Shown in pieces: positions 55,494-64,000 of a DNA stretch of 64,000 bases (the first letter of the stretch is position 1; the number at the start of each line of letters is the position of its first letter). The notes under the pieces were generated by a model. It did not search any database, had not been told where the DNA came from, and was given only the letters and a program-made list of their open reading frames with translations. Made by a program: the position numbers and the translations under genes. Origin of the DNA: Antrihabitans stalagmiti (GTDB lineage Bacteria; Actinomycetota; Actinomycetes; Mycobacteriales; Mycobacteriaceae); contig NZ_JAEMNV010000004.1 of the NCBI RefSeq assembly GCF_016482825.1, forward strand, positions 62,001-126,000, in the 5' to 3' direction.

Positions 55494-57350
55494 ATGCGAC
55501 GCGCACCCGGTTTACGCTCTCGAGCCTTTGGGATGTGTGCGGCGGTGCTCGTTTTGCCGCTCGCCGCCGGACTCACCTCCGCGACGGCGTCGGCGACGCC
55601 ACTCGCTCCCGCATACGAAGCCCCGCCGCTTGCGAAAGCACCTGGCGCTGCCGCGATCACCAACGTCACGTGGTTCACGGATCGTCGCGTTTCGCTCTGG
55701 GTCGAATCTCCGTCGATGGCAGCTCCGGTCCAAGTGCAACTGCTGCTGGCCCGTGATTGGAACGCCCGCCCCGAGTCGAAGTTCCCCGCGCTGTTCATGC
55801 TCGACGGCCTCCGCGCGCAGGACGGCGAGAACGGCTGGACGCTCGACGCGAAAGCCGAGACCTTCTTCGCCGACAAGAACGTCAACGTCGTACTTCCGAT
55901 CGGTGGCCAGTCCAGCTTCTACTCCGACTGGCTCGAACCGGACAACGGCAAGAACTACCAGTGGGAGACGTTCCTGACGAAGGAACTCCCACCGCTGCTC
56001 GAAAGCCAGTGGCGCACAACCAATGTCCGCGGTGTGCAGGGCTTGTCGATGGGCGGCACATCTGCGATGTTCCTCGCAGCGCGCAACCCCGACTTCGTGA
56101 AGTACGCGGCGTCCTACTCCGGCTTCCTGACGACCACCTCGCTCGGCATGCCGCAGGCGATTCAATACGCGATGAACGACGCGGGTGGCTTCAACTCCGG
56201 AGCGATGTGGGGTCCGCCGAACAGCGCGGACTGGACCGGCCACGATCCCTACATGCTCGCCGACAAGCTCAAAGGCATCAGCCTCTACGTCTCGAGCGGC
56301 AGCGGCATGACCGGACCGTTCGACCAGCCGTCGGGAATCCCAGGAGTCAGTACCAACTTCGCGGGTATGGGCCTGGAAATTCTGGCACGCCTCACGTCAC
56401 AGAACTTCGCCACGAAGCTCAATCAGCTCGGTATTCCGGCGCAGGTCAACTACCGACCGTCGGGCACGCACTCCTGGCCGTACTGGGATTTCGAGATGCG
56501 GCAGTCGTGGCCGCAGGCGGCGAGCGCACTCGGCGTCGAGGTCGACAAGCCTGCCTGCAACCCGGCGGGCGCGATCGCTGGCTTGGCATCGGCCAACAAC
56601 TGGCTCGGTGACTGCCTCACCGGCGAATACAACGTCGCAGGCGGCGTCGCACAGGACTTCCGCTTCGGCCGGATCTTCTACTCGTCGACCGGTGGGACCC
56701 AGGTTGTCGCCGGCCGAATCGGTGGCGACTACGAGGCCAACGGTGGCGCAGGCGGACCGCTGGGGTTGCCGATCAGCGAAGAGCGCGGCGCGCCGGACGG
56801 CCGTGGGCGCTACCAACTCTTCGAGCGCGGCAGCATCTACTTCACCCCGCAGACCGGCGCGCACGCGATCCGCGGATCGATCCTCGACGAATGGTCGAAA
56901 CAGGGTTACGAAGGTGGACCTCTCGGCTACCCGGTGGCCGAAGAGGTGAAGACGCCCAACAAGGACGGCGTCGTCCAGGGCTTCGAAATCGGTGCCATGT
57001 ATTACAGCCCCAACAACGGCACACACCGAGTGCAGGGCATGATCATGGGCAAATACGGCGCCCTCGGTTACGAGGACAGCTGGCTCGGCTTCCCCAAGGG
57101 CAGCGAGCAGTCGGTCAAGGACTTCGGGAAATTCAACGAGTTCGAGGGCGGCAACATCTACTGGAGTCCGTTGTCGGGTGCATGGGCCATCAAGAACGGA
57201 CCCATCTTCGACGCCTGGAAGAGCGTCGGCTACGAGAACGGCAAGCTCGGGTTCCCGACCGGCGATCAGTTCGACATACCTGGCGGAACGCAGCAGAACT
57301 TCCAACTCGGCTACATCACGGTCAAGGACGACAAGGCGGAGATTCACTAG
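55494..57350 (+). CDS. Antigen 85-type mycolyltransferase with LGFP repeats (PS1-like, third of three)
   Basis: A 618-residue secreted protein. The signal peptide ends near TSATASATPLA. An antigen-85 domain (about 50-365) has Ser185 in QGLSMGGTSAMFLA and SGTHSWPYWDF. The C-terminal 230 residues are four LGFP modules, recognised by PLGLPISEE, PLGYPVAEE, WLGFPKGSE and KLGFPTGDQ with the linked GAMYYSPNNGTH-like strands. The layout matches PS1/Cop1 of corynebacteria, where LGFP modules attach to the wall. It should move mycolates while held on arabinogalactan/peptidoglycan. ATG 55494 follows GTGAGG; palindromic repeat copy 5 follows the stop. Confidence 0.93.
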   Translation: MRRAPGLRSRAFGMCAAVLVLPLAAGLTSATASATPLAPAYEAPPLAKAPGAAAITNVTWFTDRRVSLWVESPSMAAPVQVQLLLARDWNARPESKFPALFMLDGLRAQDGENGWTLDAKAETFFADKNVNVVLPIGGQSSFYSDWLEPDNGKNYQWETFLTKELPPLLESQWRTTNVRGVQGLSMGGTSAMFLAARNPDFVKYAASYSGFLTTTSLGMPQAIQYAMNDAGGFNSGAMWGPPNSADWTGHDPYMLADKLKGISLYVSSGSGMTGPFDQPSGIPGVSTNFAGMGLEILARLTSQNFATKLNQLGIPAQVNYRPSGTHSWPYWDFEMRQSWPQAASALGVEVDKPACNPAGAIAGLASANNWLGDCLTGEYNVAGGVAQDFRFGRIFYSSTGGTQVVAGRIGGDYEANGGAGGPLGLPISEERGAPDGRGRYQLFERGSIYFTPQTGAHAIRGSILDEWSKQGYEGGPLGYPVAEEVKTPNKDGVVQGFEIGAMYYSPNNGTHRVQGMIMGKYGALGYEDSWLGFPKGSEQSVKDFGKFNEFEGGNIYWSPLSGAWAIKNGPIFDAWKSVGYENGKLGFPTGDQFDIPGGTQQNFQLGYITVKDDKAEIH

Positions 57351-57352
57351 CA

Positions 57353-57418
57353 GGGCGCTTCGCGCCTCGTGAGTCTCTTCGGAGGGTGGAGCCTCCTGAA
57401 AGACTCACGAGTCTCGAA
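57353..57418. repeat. Intergenic palindromic repeat, copy 5 of 5 (shortened)
   Basis: Only 3 bp after the stop of the LGFP mycolyltransferase. CTCGTGAGTCTCTTCGGAGG pairs with CCTCCTGAAAGACTCACGAG with three changes and a short loop. The left GC-rich flank is kept (GGCGCTTCGCGCC) but the right flank is lost, so it is the most eroded copy. Confidence 0.85.
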
Positions 57419-57508
57419 TCACTGCCAGAGTTTCGTCAATTTCGCTCTGTAGCCTGTACGAAAGCCTGTAGGGAAACGACCAGCCACGACTGCTTAGGAA
57501 ACGAAAGA

Positions 57509-58036
57509 ATGCCGCGCTTCTCCCTTGTCCGTTCCATGTCCGCTGTTGCGGTTGCCGCCGCTGCGTGTGGGTTGTTGGCCGGTTGCGGCGGAGACGATTC
57601 GACGGCTACGGGCAATCCGACGCCGACCACGCAGGCCGTACCGACGAGTGCGGAAACATCGGCGCCCGAAGCATCAGGAGCCCAGCCGTCGTCGGCGCCG
57701 GTGACGAGCCCGGGTGCAGCCGCAACGGCACCGCCCGAGGAGCCGCAGCCGGTTCCGAGCGGATTCCCCGGACCGACCGAGGCTCCGAAGCCGGTCGCGC
57801 GTGACGAGGCGATGCTGGCCGAGCTGAAGAAGGGTGGCATCACGACGTCGCAGGAGAGCGCGACCGTCATGGCCAACTACGTCTGCCAGTCGCAGCAGGA
57901 GAACGGCGACCCGGCAACCGTCAAGGCGACCGTCGTCGCCTACGTCGGCGGCGATCCTGCAACCGAGACGACGCTGACGCCCGAGGACGCCGCCCAGGTG
58001 TTCATCGATGCCGCGAAGACGTCGTACTGCAAGTAG
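57509..58036 (+). CDS. DUF732-type lipoprotein
   Basis: A 175-residue lipoprotein: signal SMSAVAVAAAACGLLAGC with lipobox LLAGC, a Pro/Ser/Ala-rich linker of about 65 residues, and a C-terminal helical domain with MLAELKKGGITTSQESATVM then ANYVCQSQQENGD and a final cysteine in TSYCK. The two cysteines probably form a disulfide, as in DUF732 proteins of mycobacteria. Function unknown. ATG 57509 is the start. It runs directly into the cutinase-like gene, so the two are likely co-transcribed. Confidence 0.8.
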   Translation: MPRFSLVRSMSAVAVAAAACGLLAGCGGDDSTATGNPTPTTQAVPTSAETSAPEASGAQPSSAPVTSPGAAATAPPEEPQPVPSGFPGPTEAPKPVARDEAMLAELKKGGITTSQESATVMANYVCQSQQENGDPATVKATVVAYVGGDPATETTLTPEDAAQVFIDAAKTSYCK

Positions 58037-58042
58037 TCCGTG

Positions 58043-59017
58043 ATGGCGTCGCGAACAACTCGTAAACGGTCGAGAGGCAAGCTCTTCGGTCTGATAGGCG
58101 TGCTTGCCGTCGGGTTGCTGATCCTGCTCGTCATCCTGTTGGTCTGGTATCTGCTCGCGGGTCGGTTGCCGAGTCCTACGCCGGGGCCAACCGAACCACC
58201 GCGACCGGACACGCAGTCAGCGGATTGCCCCGACGTGCGGGTACTTGTCGTTCCCGGCACCTGGGAATCAAATGCCGCAGACGACCCGTTCAACCCGACC
58301 GCAAACCCGATCTCGTTGATGCTCAACATAAGTCGGCCCCTGCAACAGCAGTTTCCGGTGTCTCGGACCGATGTCTTCACGGTGCCGTACGTCGCGCAGT
58401 TCTCGAATCCGATCGCGTTGCCACCGGACGGTCAGCAGTCCTACAACAACAGTCGAACGCAGGGCATGCAGAAGGCGACCGAAGCTCTGGTCGACATGCA
58501 TGCCAGATGTCCGCTGTCGAGCTTCGTGTTAGCCGGTTTTTCGCAGGGTGCCGTGATCGCAGGCGATCTTGCGGCGCAGATCGGGGCAGGCAACGGACCC
58601 GTACCCGCTGACCTGGTTCTCGGTGTGACCCTTATCGCAGACGGCCGTCGCGATCCTGCGCAGTCGATTCCGATCGGACCCAATCCGGCGGGTGTCGGTG
58701 CCGAAGTGTCGTTGCGCGGCATCGAGGTCCCCGGCATCTCGATGACGGGCGCCCGACCCGGCGGCTTCGGACAGCTGTCCGACCGCACGTTCTCCATCTG
58801 TGCACCGGGAGATCTGATCTGCGATGCACCCCGAGCTGCGTTGAATCCCTTCAACATTCTGCCGAGTCTCGCAGCTCTTGCAGGTGCGGCAGGCAATCCC
58901 GTCCACACGCTCTACAACGGCTTCGTCGTCGATCCCGCAGGCACGACAGCGACGCAGTGGACGACACAGTGGGCGATCGATTTGGTGAACAACGCCCCGA
59001 AGCCGGCGCATTCGTGA
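58043..59017 (+). CDS. Cutinase-family envelope lipase (Rv3802c/Culp6-like)
   Basis: A 324-residue protein with a membrane anchor ([20 protein letters not shown], about 15-34), a Pro-rich linker and a cutinase-type hydrolase domain. The nucleophile elbow is [16 protein letters not shown], and four cysteines ([28 protein letters not shown]) fit the cutinase disulfides, with Asp and His in DLICDAP and GNPVHTLY. M. tuberculosis Rv3802c, also beside fadD32-pks13, is an essential phospholipase/thioesterase affecting mycolate synthesis. ATG 58043 is listed; GTG 58040 directly precedes it. Confidence 0.93.
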   Translation: MASRTTRKRSRGKLFGLIGVLAVGLLILLVILLVWYLLAGRLPSPTPGPTEPPRPDTQSADCPDVRVLVVPGTWESNAADDPFNPTANPISLMLNISRPLQQQFPVSRTDVFTVPYVAQFSNPIALPPDGQQSYNNSRTQGMQKATEALVDMHARCPLSSFVLAGFSQGAVIAGDLAAQIGAGNGPVPADLVLGVTLIADGRRDPAQSIPIGPNPAGVGAEVSLRGIEVPGISMTGARPGGFGQLSDRTFSICAPGDLICDAPRAALNPFNILPSLAALAGAAGNPVHTLYNGFVVDPAGTTATQWTTQWAIDLVNNAPKPAHS

Positions 59018-59189
59018 TCGGCTCGGATCAGCGTGTTCGAAGTCACGGACCGCCTAATCGGCGTAACAGTATGTGTGACGGAGCGGAAATAGGTTCGAGA
59101 GCGCGCACCCGCTAGAGTGGCGCACTGGCTGGCTGCCACCGTGGCCGTGCCTACTGACCAGCACCAATAGTCGAGGAGAGCGTGAATCG

Positions 59190-60191
59190 ATGACCTCCGC
59201 CGTCGAGCCGGGTAGCCCGCCGTTGCGAAAGTTCCGTTTCGCTGCGGGTGGCGAAGGCAACGCCGAAGAGGGCGGTGCACGCAAGTTCATCAAACTCGCG
59301 CAGCAGGCCGAAGAATACGGTTACGACAGCTTCATGATTCCCGATCACCTCGGCAATCAGGTCGGACCGATCGCGGCTCTCGGCGCCCTCGCTGTTGCCA
59401 CGGACAAGATCCGGCTCGGCACAGCTGTGCTGGCAAACGGCTTCAGGCATCCGGCAGTACTTGCCAAGGATGCTGCGACTATCGACGTTCTTTCGCGTGG
59501 CCGGCTCGAACTCGGAATCGGCGCAGGCTGGATGAAGGAAGAGTTCGACAAGGGCGGGATCACCTACGACAAGCCGTCGGTGCGCATCGAGAAACTCGAC
59601 GAAACACTCACCATCCTGGATGTGCTGCTGCGTGGCCAGGAGTGCAACTTCGAGGGCAAGCACTATCAGATCAAGGGTTTGAAGGGCAGTCCTCGTCCGC
59701 GTCAGGGTCCTCGTCCGCCGATTGCGGTCGGCGGCGGCGGACCCAAGATGCTCGCGCTGGCAGCCAAGCATGCCGACATCGTCTCCGTTGTGCCCGTTAC
59801 GACGAAGGAAGGCAAACTGCTGCTTTCCGGCATCACGATGGAGAAGACGATCGAGCGCGTCGACCTGATTCGTCAGGCCGCAGGCGACCGATTCGCTGAC
59901 ATCGAGCTCAACTGGGCGATCACCACGATCGTCATCACAGACGACCGCGAGCAGATCGCCGAGATGGCACTGCAGGCGCTGGACAAGGGCTTCCCGCCCA
60001 ACATGGAAGTCGACGTGAAGCTCGGTGTCGAAGACATTCTGACGTCGCCCTACATCGCTATCGGGACGTTCGAAGAGATCGCCGATCAAATCCGAAACAC
60101 CCGTGCCAAAACGACGATGTCCTACGTGGGTGTGTTCCCGACCCAGATGGATGCCTTCGCACCAATCATTCCGTTGCTACGCGGTGAGTAG
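59190..60191 (+). CDS. LLM-class F420-dependent oxidoreductase
   Basis: A 333-residue luciferase-like TIM barrel. The pattern LAQQAEEYGYDSFMIPDHLG, RLGTAVLANGFRHPAVLAKD and RGRLELGIGAGWMKEEFDKG followed by PPIAVGGGGPKMLALAAKHA is typical of F420-using members such as the MSMEG/Rv TIGR03621-type proteins. It probably reduces or oxidises an envelope-lipid or prenyl-type compound with coenzyme F420; the substrate is unknown. ATG 59190 follows a GAGGAGAG site. It is inserted between the cutinase gene and fadD32, which are adjacent in M. tuberculosis. Confidence 0.88.
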   Translation: MTSAVEPGSPPLRKFRFAAGGEGNAEEGGARKFIKLAQQAEEYGYDSFMIPDHLGNQVGPIAALGALAVATDKIRLGTAVLANGFRHPAVLAKDAATIDVLSRGRLELGIGAGWMKEEFDKGGITYDKPSVRIEKLDETLTILDVLLRGQECNFEGKHYQIKGLKGSPRPRQGPRPPIAVGGGGPKMLALAAKHADIVSVVPVTTKEGKLLLSGITMEKTIERVDLIRQAAGDRFADIELNWAITTIVITDDREQIAEMALQALDKGFPPNMEVDVKLGVEDILTSPYIAIGTFEEIADQIRNTRAKTTMSYVGVFPTQMDAFAPIIPLLRGE

Positions 60192-60393
60192 CGCCGGGGT
60201 TTGCAGTGTTCCGCGCGTTTCACCGACGCGGACGTCTGTAACATATTTCTGGTTTCCAAACATGTAGCCGATACGGTGAACGCCGCGTTCGATTGCCAAT
60301 AACCTTGCACGACGAGAGAACACCCGCGGGCGAAGCAAGTCGGGGTGCACCACGCCAGTGACGTGAGTGCGCAGGCGCTTCGGAGGAGAAGGA

Positions 60394-62292
60394 ATGGACG
60401 AGACTTTCGATGACTACCTCGACGACAACGGGAATATTTTCATTCCCGAGGGTCGTACGCTGGTAGACCACGTCGAGAAGCACACCCGCGCCGACGCACA
60501 CGACTTGGCGTACCGGTACATCGACTATTCCCGTGAGCGCGACGGTGAAGCGCACGAGCTGACCTGGAACCAATTCGGCACCCGGCTGCGGGCGGTGGCC
60601 GCTCGGTTGCAACAGGTGACCAAGCCTGGTGACCGCGTCGCGGTGCTCGCACCGCAGGGACTCGACTACGTCATCTCTTTCTTTGCCGCTATCTACGCCG
60701 GAACCATCGCCGTGCCGTTGTTCGACCCCGACGAGCCGGGCCACACCGACCGGCTGCATGCCGTTCTCGGCGACTGTGAGCCTGCGGCGATCCTCACGGC
60801 TACTTCTTCCGCCGCTGGGGTCCGTCAGTTCTTCCGTGCCCTGCCTGCCGCGCAGCGTCCGCGCATCATCGCCGTCGACGCGATTCCCGACAGCGTCGGC
60901 GACACCTGGGTTCGTCCGGACATCAAGGTCGACGACATCGCGTACCTGCAGTACACCTCGGGCTCGACCCGAGTCCCCGCAGGCGTTGAGATCACGCACC
61001 GCGCCGTCGGTACCAACCTGCTGCAGATGATCGACGCGATCGAGCTCACCGAGGATTCTCGCGGCGTCACCTGGTTGCCGCTGTTCCACGACATGGGCCT
61101 GCTGACGGTGATCCTGCCTGCGGTCGGTGGCAAATACATCACGATCATGTCGCCGAGTGCGTTCGTGCGCAGGCCGTACCGCTGGATCAAGGAATTGGCC
61201 GCCGCGAACGACGGCGCCGGAACCTTCGCGGCCGCACCGAACTTCGCGTTCGAGCACGCCGCCGCTCGCGGACTTCCGAAGCCGGGCGAGACGCTCGACC
61301 TCAGCAACGTGATCGGACTGATCAACGGCAGCGAGCCTGTAACGACGTCGTCGATGCGCAAGTTCAACGACGCGTTCGCGCCCTACGGGCTGCCGAAGAC
61401 CGCGATCAAGCCGTGCTACGGCATGGCCGAGGCGACCCTGTTCGTATCTGCGACGAAGCACGAGGACGAAGCCAAGGTCATCTACGTGGACCGCGGTGAA
61501 CTGAACGCCGGCGTCATCAAAAAGGTCGATCCACACTCGGAGAACGCGATCCCGCAGGTCTCGTGCGGGTTCGTCGCGCGCAGCCAGTGGGCCGCGATCG
61601 TCGACCCGGAAACGGGCATCGAGCAGGCAGACGGACATGTCGGCGAAATCTGGTTGCACGGCGCCAACATGGGCATCGGCTACTGGGGCCGCACCGACGA
61701 GACGACGGAAACGTTCAAGAACACGATCGCAACGCCGCTTGCCGAGAACAGCCATTCCGACGGCGCTCCCGACGATGCGACGTGGATGCGAACCGGCGAC
61801 TTCGGCGTGTACGTGGACGGCGAGCTGTACATCACCGGTCGCGTCAAGGACCTGGTGATCGTCGACGGCCGCAATCACTACCCGCAGGACCTCGAGTACT
61901 CCGCACAGGAGGCGAGCACGGCACTACGTCCCGGTTTCATCGCGGCGTTCGCTGTCCCCGCCAACCAGCTGCCGCCTGTCGTGTTCGAACACAGCAGCCA
62001 TTCGGGCTTGAAGTTCGATCCGGACGACAGCTCGGAACAGCTCGTCGTCGTCGCCGAACGTGGACCGGGCGCTGGCAAAGCCGATCCGCAGCCGATCGCG
62101 GACACCGTCCGCGCGGCCATTGCGACTCGGCACGGTGTCACCGTTCGTGACGTTCTGTTGGTGCCCGCGGGAAGCATTCCTCGCACATCCAGCGGAAAGA
62201 TTGCGCGTCGCGCATGCAAATCGGCGTACCTCGAAGGAACTCTCCGCGGTGGATACACCCAGACAGCCTTCCCGGACGCCGCTAACGATTAG
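60394..62292 (+). CDS. fadD32: Long-chain fatty acyl-AMP ligase FadD32
   Basis: A 632-residue fatty-acyl-AMP ligase that activates the meromycolic acid and loads it on the N-terminal carrier domain of Pks13. Motifs: [20 protein letters not shown] near residue 193, [11 protein letters not shown] near 230, [19 protein letters not shown]-type segment ([11 protein letters not shown]) near 345, and [20 protein letters not shown] near 470. The insertion that distinguishes acyl-AMP from acyl-CoA ligases is present by length. ATG 60394 follows GGAGGAGAAGG. pks13 starts 30 bp later. Confidence 0.97.
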   Translation: MDETFDDYLDDNGNIFIPEGRTLVDHVEKHTRADAHDLAYRYIDYSRERDGEAHELTWNQFGTRLRAVAARLQQVTKPGDRVAVLAPQGLDYVISFFAAIYAGTIAVPLFDPDEPGHTDRLHAVLGDCEPAAILTATSSAAGVRQFFRALPAAQRPRIIAVDAIPDSVGDTWVRPDIKVDDIAYLQYTSGSTRVPAGVEITHRAVGTNLLQMIDAIELTEDSRGVTWLPLFHDMGLLTVILPAVGGKYITIMSPSAFVRRPYRWIKELAAANDGAGTFAAAPNFAFEHAAARGLPKPGETLDLSNVIGLINGSEPVTTSSMRKFNDAFAPYGLPKTAIKPCYGMAEATLFVSATKHEDEAKVIYVDRGELNAGVIKKVDPHSENAIPQVSCGFVARSQWAAIVDPETGIEQADGHVGEIWLHGANMGIGYWGRTDETTETFKNTIATPLAENSHSDGAPDDATWMRTGDFGVYVDGELYITGRVKDLVIVDGRNHYPQDLEYSAQEASTALRPGFIAAFAVPANQLPPVVFEHSSHSGLKFDPDDSSEQLVVVAERGPGAGKADPQPIADTVRAAIATRHGVTVRDVLLVPAGSIPRTSSGKIARRACKSAYLEGTLRGGYTQTAFPDAAND

Positions 62293-62322
62293 CTTCTACG
62301 GGCGGGTAACTTGGTGGATCTG

Positions 62323-64000
62323 ATGACTGAACAAGAACACACGCCCTCAGACAGTGTTGGCGCTAGCTCGGACGGCGCGGTTGCGAAAGGCTCGGCTGCA
62401 CAGAGCCTGGAAGTACACGGTTCGGACGGCGCAGAGCTGACCGTCGCCGAACTGCGCACCTGGCTACGCAACTGGGTCGCACAGGCGACCGGGCAACCAG
62501 CGGAGAACATTGCCGACGACCGGCCGATGGAAGAATTCGGCCTGTCCTCGCGTGACGCCATCGCGTTGGGTGGTGAAGTCGAAGACCTGACCGGTGTGAT
62601 GCTCACCGCGACGGTTGTGTACCAGCACCCGACGATCGCGTCGCTCGCGTCGCGCATCATCGAGGGCGAGCCGGATGCGCCGGAAGAGTCGAACGACGAC
62701 TCCTTCTACACGTCTGCGGTCCCGGCCGGAGAGTCGCACGATATCGCGATCGTCGGCCTGTCGACCCGCTTCCCACACGCGGGCACGACGCCCGAGCAGA
62801 CGTGGGAGTTTTTGATCAACGGCGGTGACGCGATCACCGAACTGCCGGAGGGTCGGTGGCAGGAGTTCACGTCCGATCCCGAGGTCGCGGCGCAGGTTGC
62901 GAAGGCGAACACCCGCGGCGGCTACCTCGACGACATCAAGGGCTTCGATGCGGAGTTCTTCGCCATGTCGCCCACCGAGGTCGAGAAGGTCGATCCGCAG
63001 CAACGCCTCGCGCTCGAACTGACGTGGGAGGCCTTGGAGCACGCGCGGATTCCCGCAAGCAGCCTCAAGGGCACACCCGTCGGTGTGTTCATCGGCAGTT
63101 CGTCGCACGACTTCACGATGCTTGCCGCGATCGACCCCAACAACGGGTCGACGCCGTACGGACTGACCGGCGCAGCGTCGTCGATCATCGCGAACCGTGT
63201 CTCCTATTTTTACGACTTCCGCGGCCCGTCCGTCGCGGTCGACACCGCTTGCTCGTCGACGCTGGTTGCCGTTCATCAGGCGGTCCGTGCGTTGCGCAGC
63301 GGTGACGCCGATCTCGCGCTCGCGGGCGGCACCAACACTCTGCTCGCCCCGCTCGTCACCCTCGGGTTCGATTCGGTCGGCGCGGTCGCCAAAGACGGCA
63401 AGATCAAGGCCTTCTCGTCGGACGCCGACGGCATGGTTCGCTCCGAAGGTGGCGGACTCGTCGTACTCAAACGGCTCGAAGACGCCGAGCGTGACGGCGA
63501 CCCGATTCTCGCGGTCATTGCAGGTTCCGCGGTCAACTCCGACGGCCGCTCCAACGGCCTGCTCGCGCCGAACCCGGACGCCCAGGCCGATGTGCTGCGC
63601 CGCGCCTACCGTGATGCCGGCATCGCGCCGTCGGGCGTCGACTATGTCGATGCGCACGGCACCGGCACCATCCTCGGCGACCCGATCGAGGCGGACGCCC
63701 TTGCACGCGTCGTCGGTCGTGGTCGTGACAACGACAAGCCGATGTTGCTCGGCTCGGCGAAGACCAATTTCGGGCACCTCGAGTCCGCAGCCGGCGCCGC
63801 AAGCCTGACGAAGGTTGTCATGGCGATGCAGGAGAACAAGATTCCTGCCTCGATCAACTACGCGGGTCCGAACCCGTACATCCCGTTCGAGAAGGCCCAC
63901 CTCGAGGTTGTCGCCGAACCGACCGATTGGCCGCGCTACACGGGCACTGCCGTCGCAGGGGTATCGGGCTTCGGGTTCGGTGGCACCAACGCGCACGTCG
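62323..64000 (+). CDS. pks13: Polyketide synthase Pks13 (N-terminal part, runs off window)
   Basis: The first 559 residues of the condensing enzyme that joins the two fatty chains of mycolic acids. The N-terminal acyl carrier domain has its phosphopantetheine serine in EEFGLSSRDAIAL (Ser76). The ketosynthase follows with Cys310 in VDTACSSTLVAVH, histidines in VDAHGTGTILGDPIEADA and KTNFGHLESAAGA. ACP first, then KS, is the diagnostic Pks13 order. ATG 62323 is the chosen start; an in-frame GTG at 62314 exists. The frame is open to the last base, so acyltransferase, second carrier and thioesterase domains lie beyond. Confidence 0.97.
   Translation, partial: MTEQEHTPSDSVGASSDGAVAKGSAAQSLEVHGSDGAELTVAELRTWLRNWVAQATGQPAENIADDRPMEEFGLSSRDAIALGGEVEDLTGVMLTATVVYQHPTIASLASRIIEGEPDAPEESNDDSFYTSAVPAGESHDIAIVGLSTRFPHAGTTPEQTWEFLINGGDAITELPEGRWQEFTSDPEVAAQVAKANTRGGYLDDIKGFDAEFFAMSPTEVEKVDPQQRLALELTWEALEHARIPASSLKGTPVGVFIGSSSHDFTMLAAIDPNNGSTPYGLTGAASSIIANRVSYFYDFRGPSVAVDTACSSTLVAVHQAVRALRSGDADLALAGGTNTLLAPLVTLGFDSVGAVAKDGKIKAFSSDADGMVRSEGGGLVVLKRLEDAERDGDPILAVIAGSAVNSDGRSNGLLAPNPDAQADVLRRAYRDAGIAPSGVDYVDAHGTGTILGDPIEADALARVVGRGRDNDKPMLLGSAKTNFGHLESAAGAASLTKVVMAMQENKIPASINYAGPNPYIPFEKAHLEVVAEPTDWPRYTGTAVAGVSGFGFGGTNAHV

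Noticed and set aside
60220-61878. Minus-strand open frame of about 550 codons opposite fadD32
   Set aside because: It mirrors a strongly conserved FadD32 frame and shows no motif of its own.

Overview
The window looks like chromosomal DNA of a mycolic-acid-containing actinomycete, most likely Rhodococcus or a close relative. The codon use is GC-rich with many GTG/TTG starts. The right half carries the arabinogalactan/mycolate gene cluster in the order known from Mycobacterium tuberculosis: glf, glfT2, a PAP2 phosphatase, ubiA-type DPPR synthase, aftB, several antigen-85 genes, a cutinase-like protein, fadD32 and pks13. Recalled M. tuberculosis gene order (about Rv3835 down to Rv3800c) serves as a backbone across the window: septum-formation protein, serS, Rieske protein, acyltransferases, HAD hydrolase, LGFP amidase, glf onward. 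Genus and synteny are inferences from recognised families; no search was run.

Region by region: 1-10.5 kb holds a septum-formation protein cut by the window edge, an ankyrin protein, serS, an enoyl-CoA hydratase, an MFS transporter whose start is interrupted by a stop codon, a zinc peptidase, lipoproteins, a DMT transporter and a metallo-beta-lactamase/Rieske protein. 10.5-14.9 kb has two tandem acyltransferases, a fatty-acid-hydroxylase-type gene with its GntR regulator, an acetyltransferase and a DJ-1/PfpI protein. 14.9-23.6 kb is a minus-strand run dominated by a dipeptide ABC transporter. 23.6-34.4 kb includes a HAD phosphatase, a desaturase fused to its own reductase with a divergent AraC regulator, idi, a pseudokinase with a cysteine-motif tail, and two divergent cell-wall enzymes that both carry LGFP-like C termini. 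34.5-45.3 kb is accessory: glycosyltransferase plus flavin monooxygenase, EXLDI protein, PadR/DUF1048/ABC exporter, an SRPBCC-FadD fusion divergent from P450-TetR, and a TipA-type MerR regulator. 45.4-64 kb is the cell-envelope core.

In the core, Glf makes UDP-galactofuranose, GlfT2 builds galactan, UbiA and the PAP2 protein make decaprenyl-phospho-ribose (precursor of the arabinose donor), AftB adds terminal arabinose, FadD32 and Pks13 make mycolic acids, and three antigen-85 proteins transfer them to the envelope. Genes from glf to aftB overlap and are probably translationally coupled.

The most unusual non-coding signal is a family of five palindromic elements of about 70 bp lying between genes, with conserved 17-bp arms. 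A second element with a 33-bp identical core lies at two convergent gene junctions. Several operators can be read directly (FadR/GntR, MerR, PadR, an AraC-type direct repeat, two other palindromes), and the tipA-type gene has an internal, near-perfect Shine-Dalgarno that predicts a short second product. I saw no tRNA, rRNA, CRISPR array, insertion sequence or phage gene.
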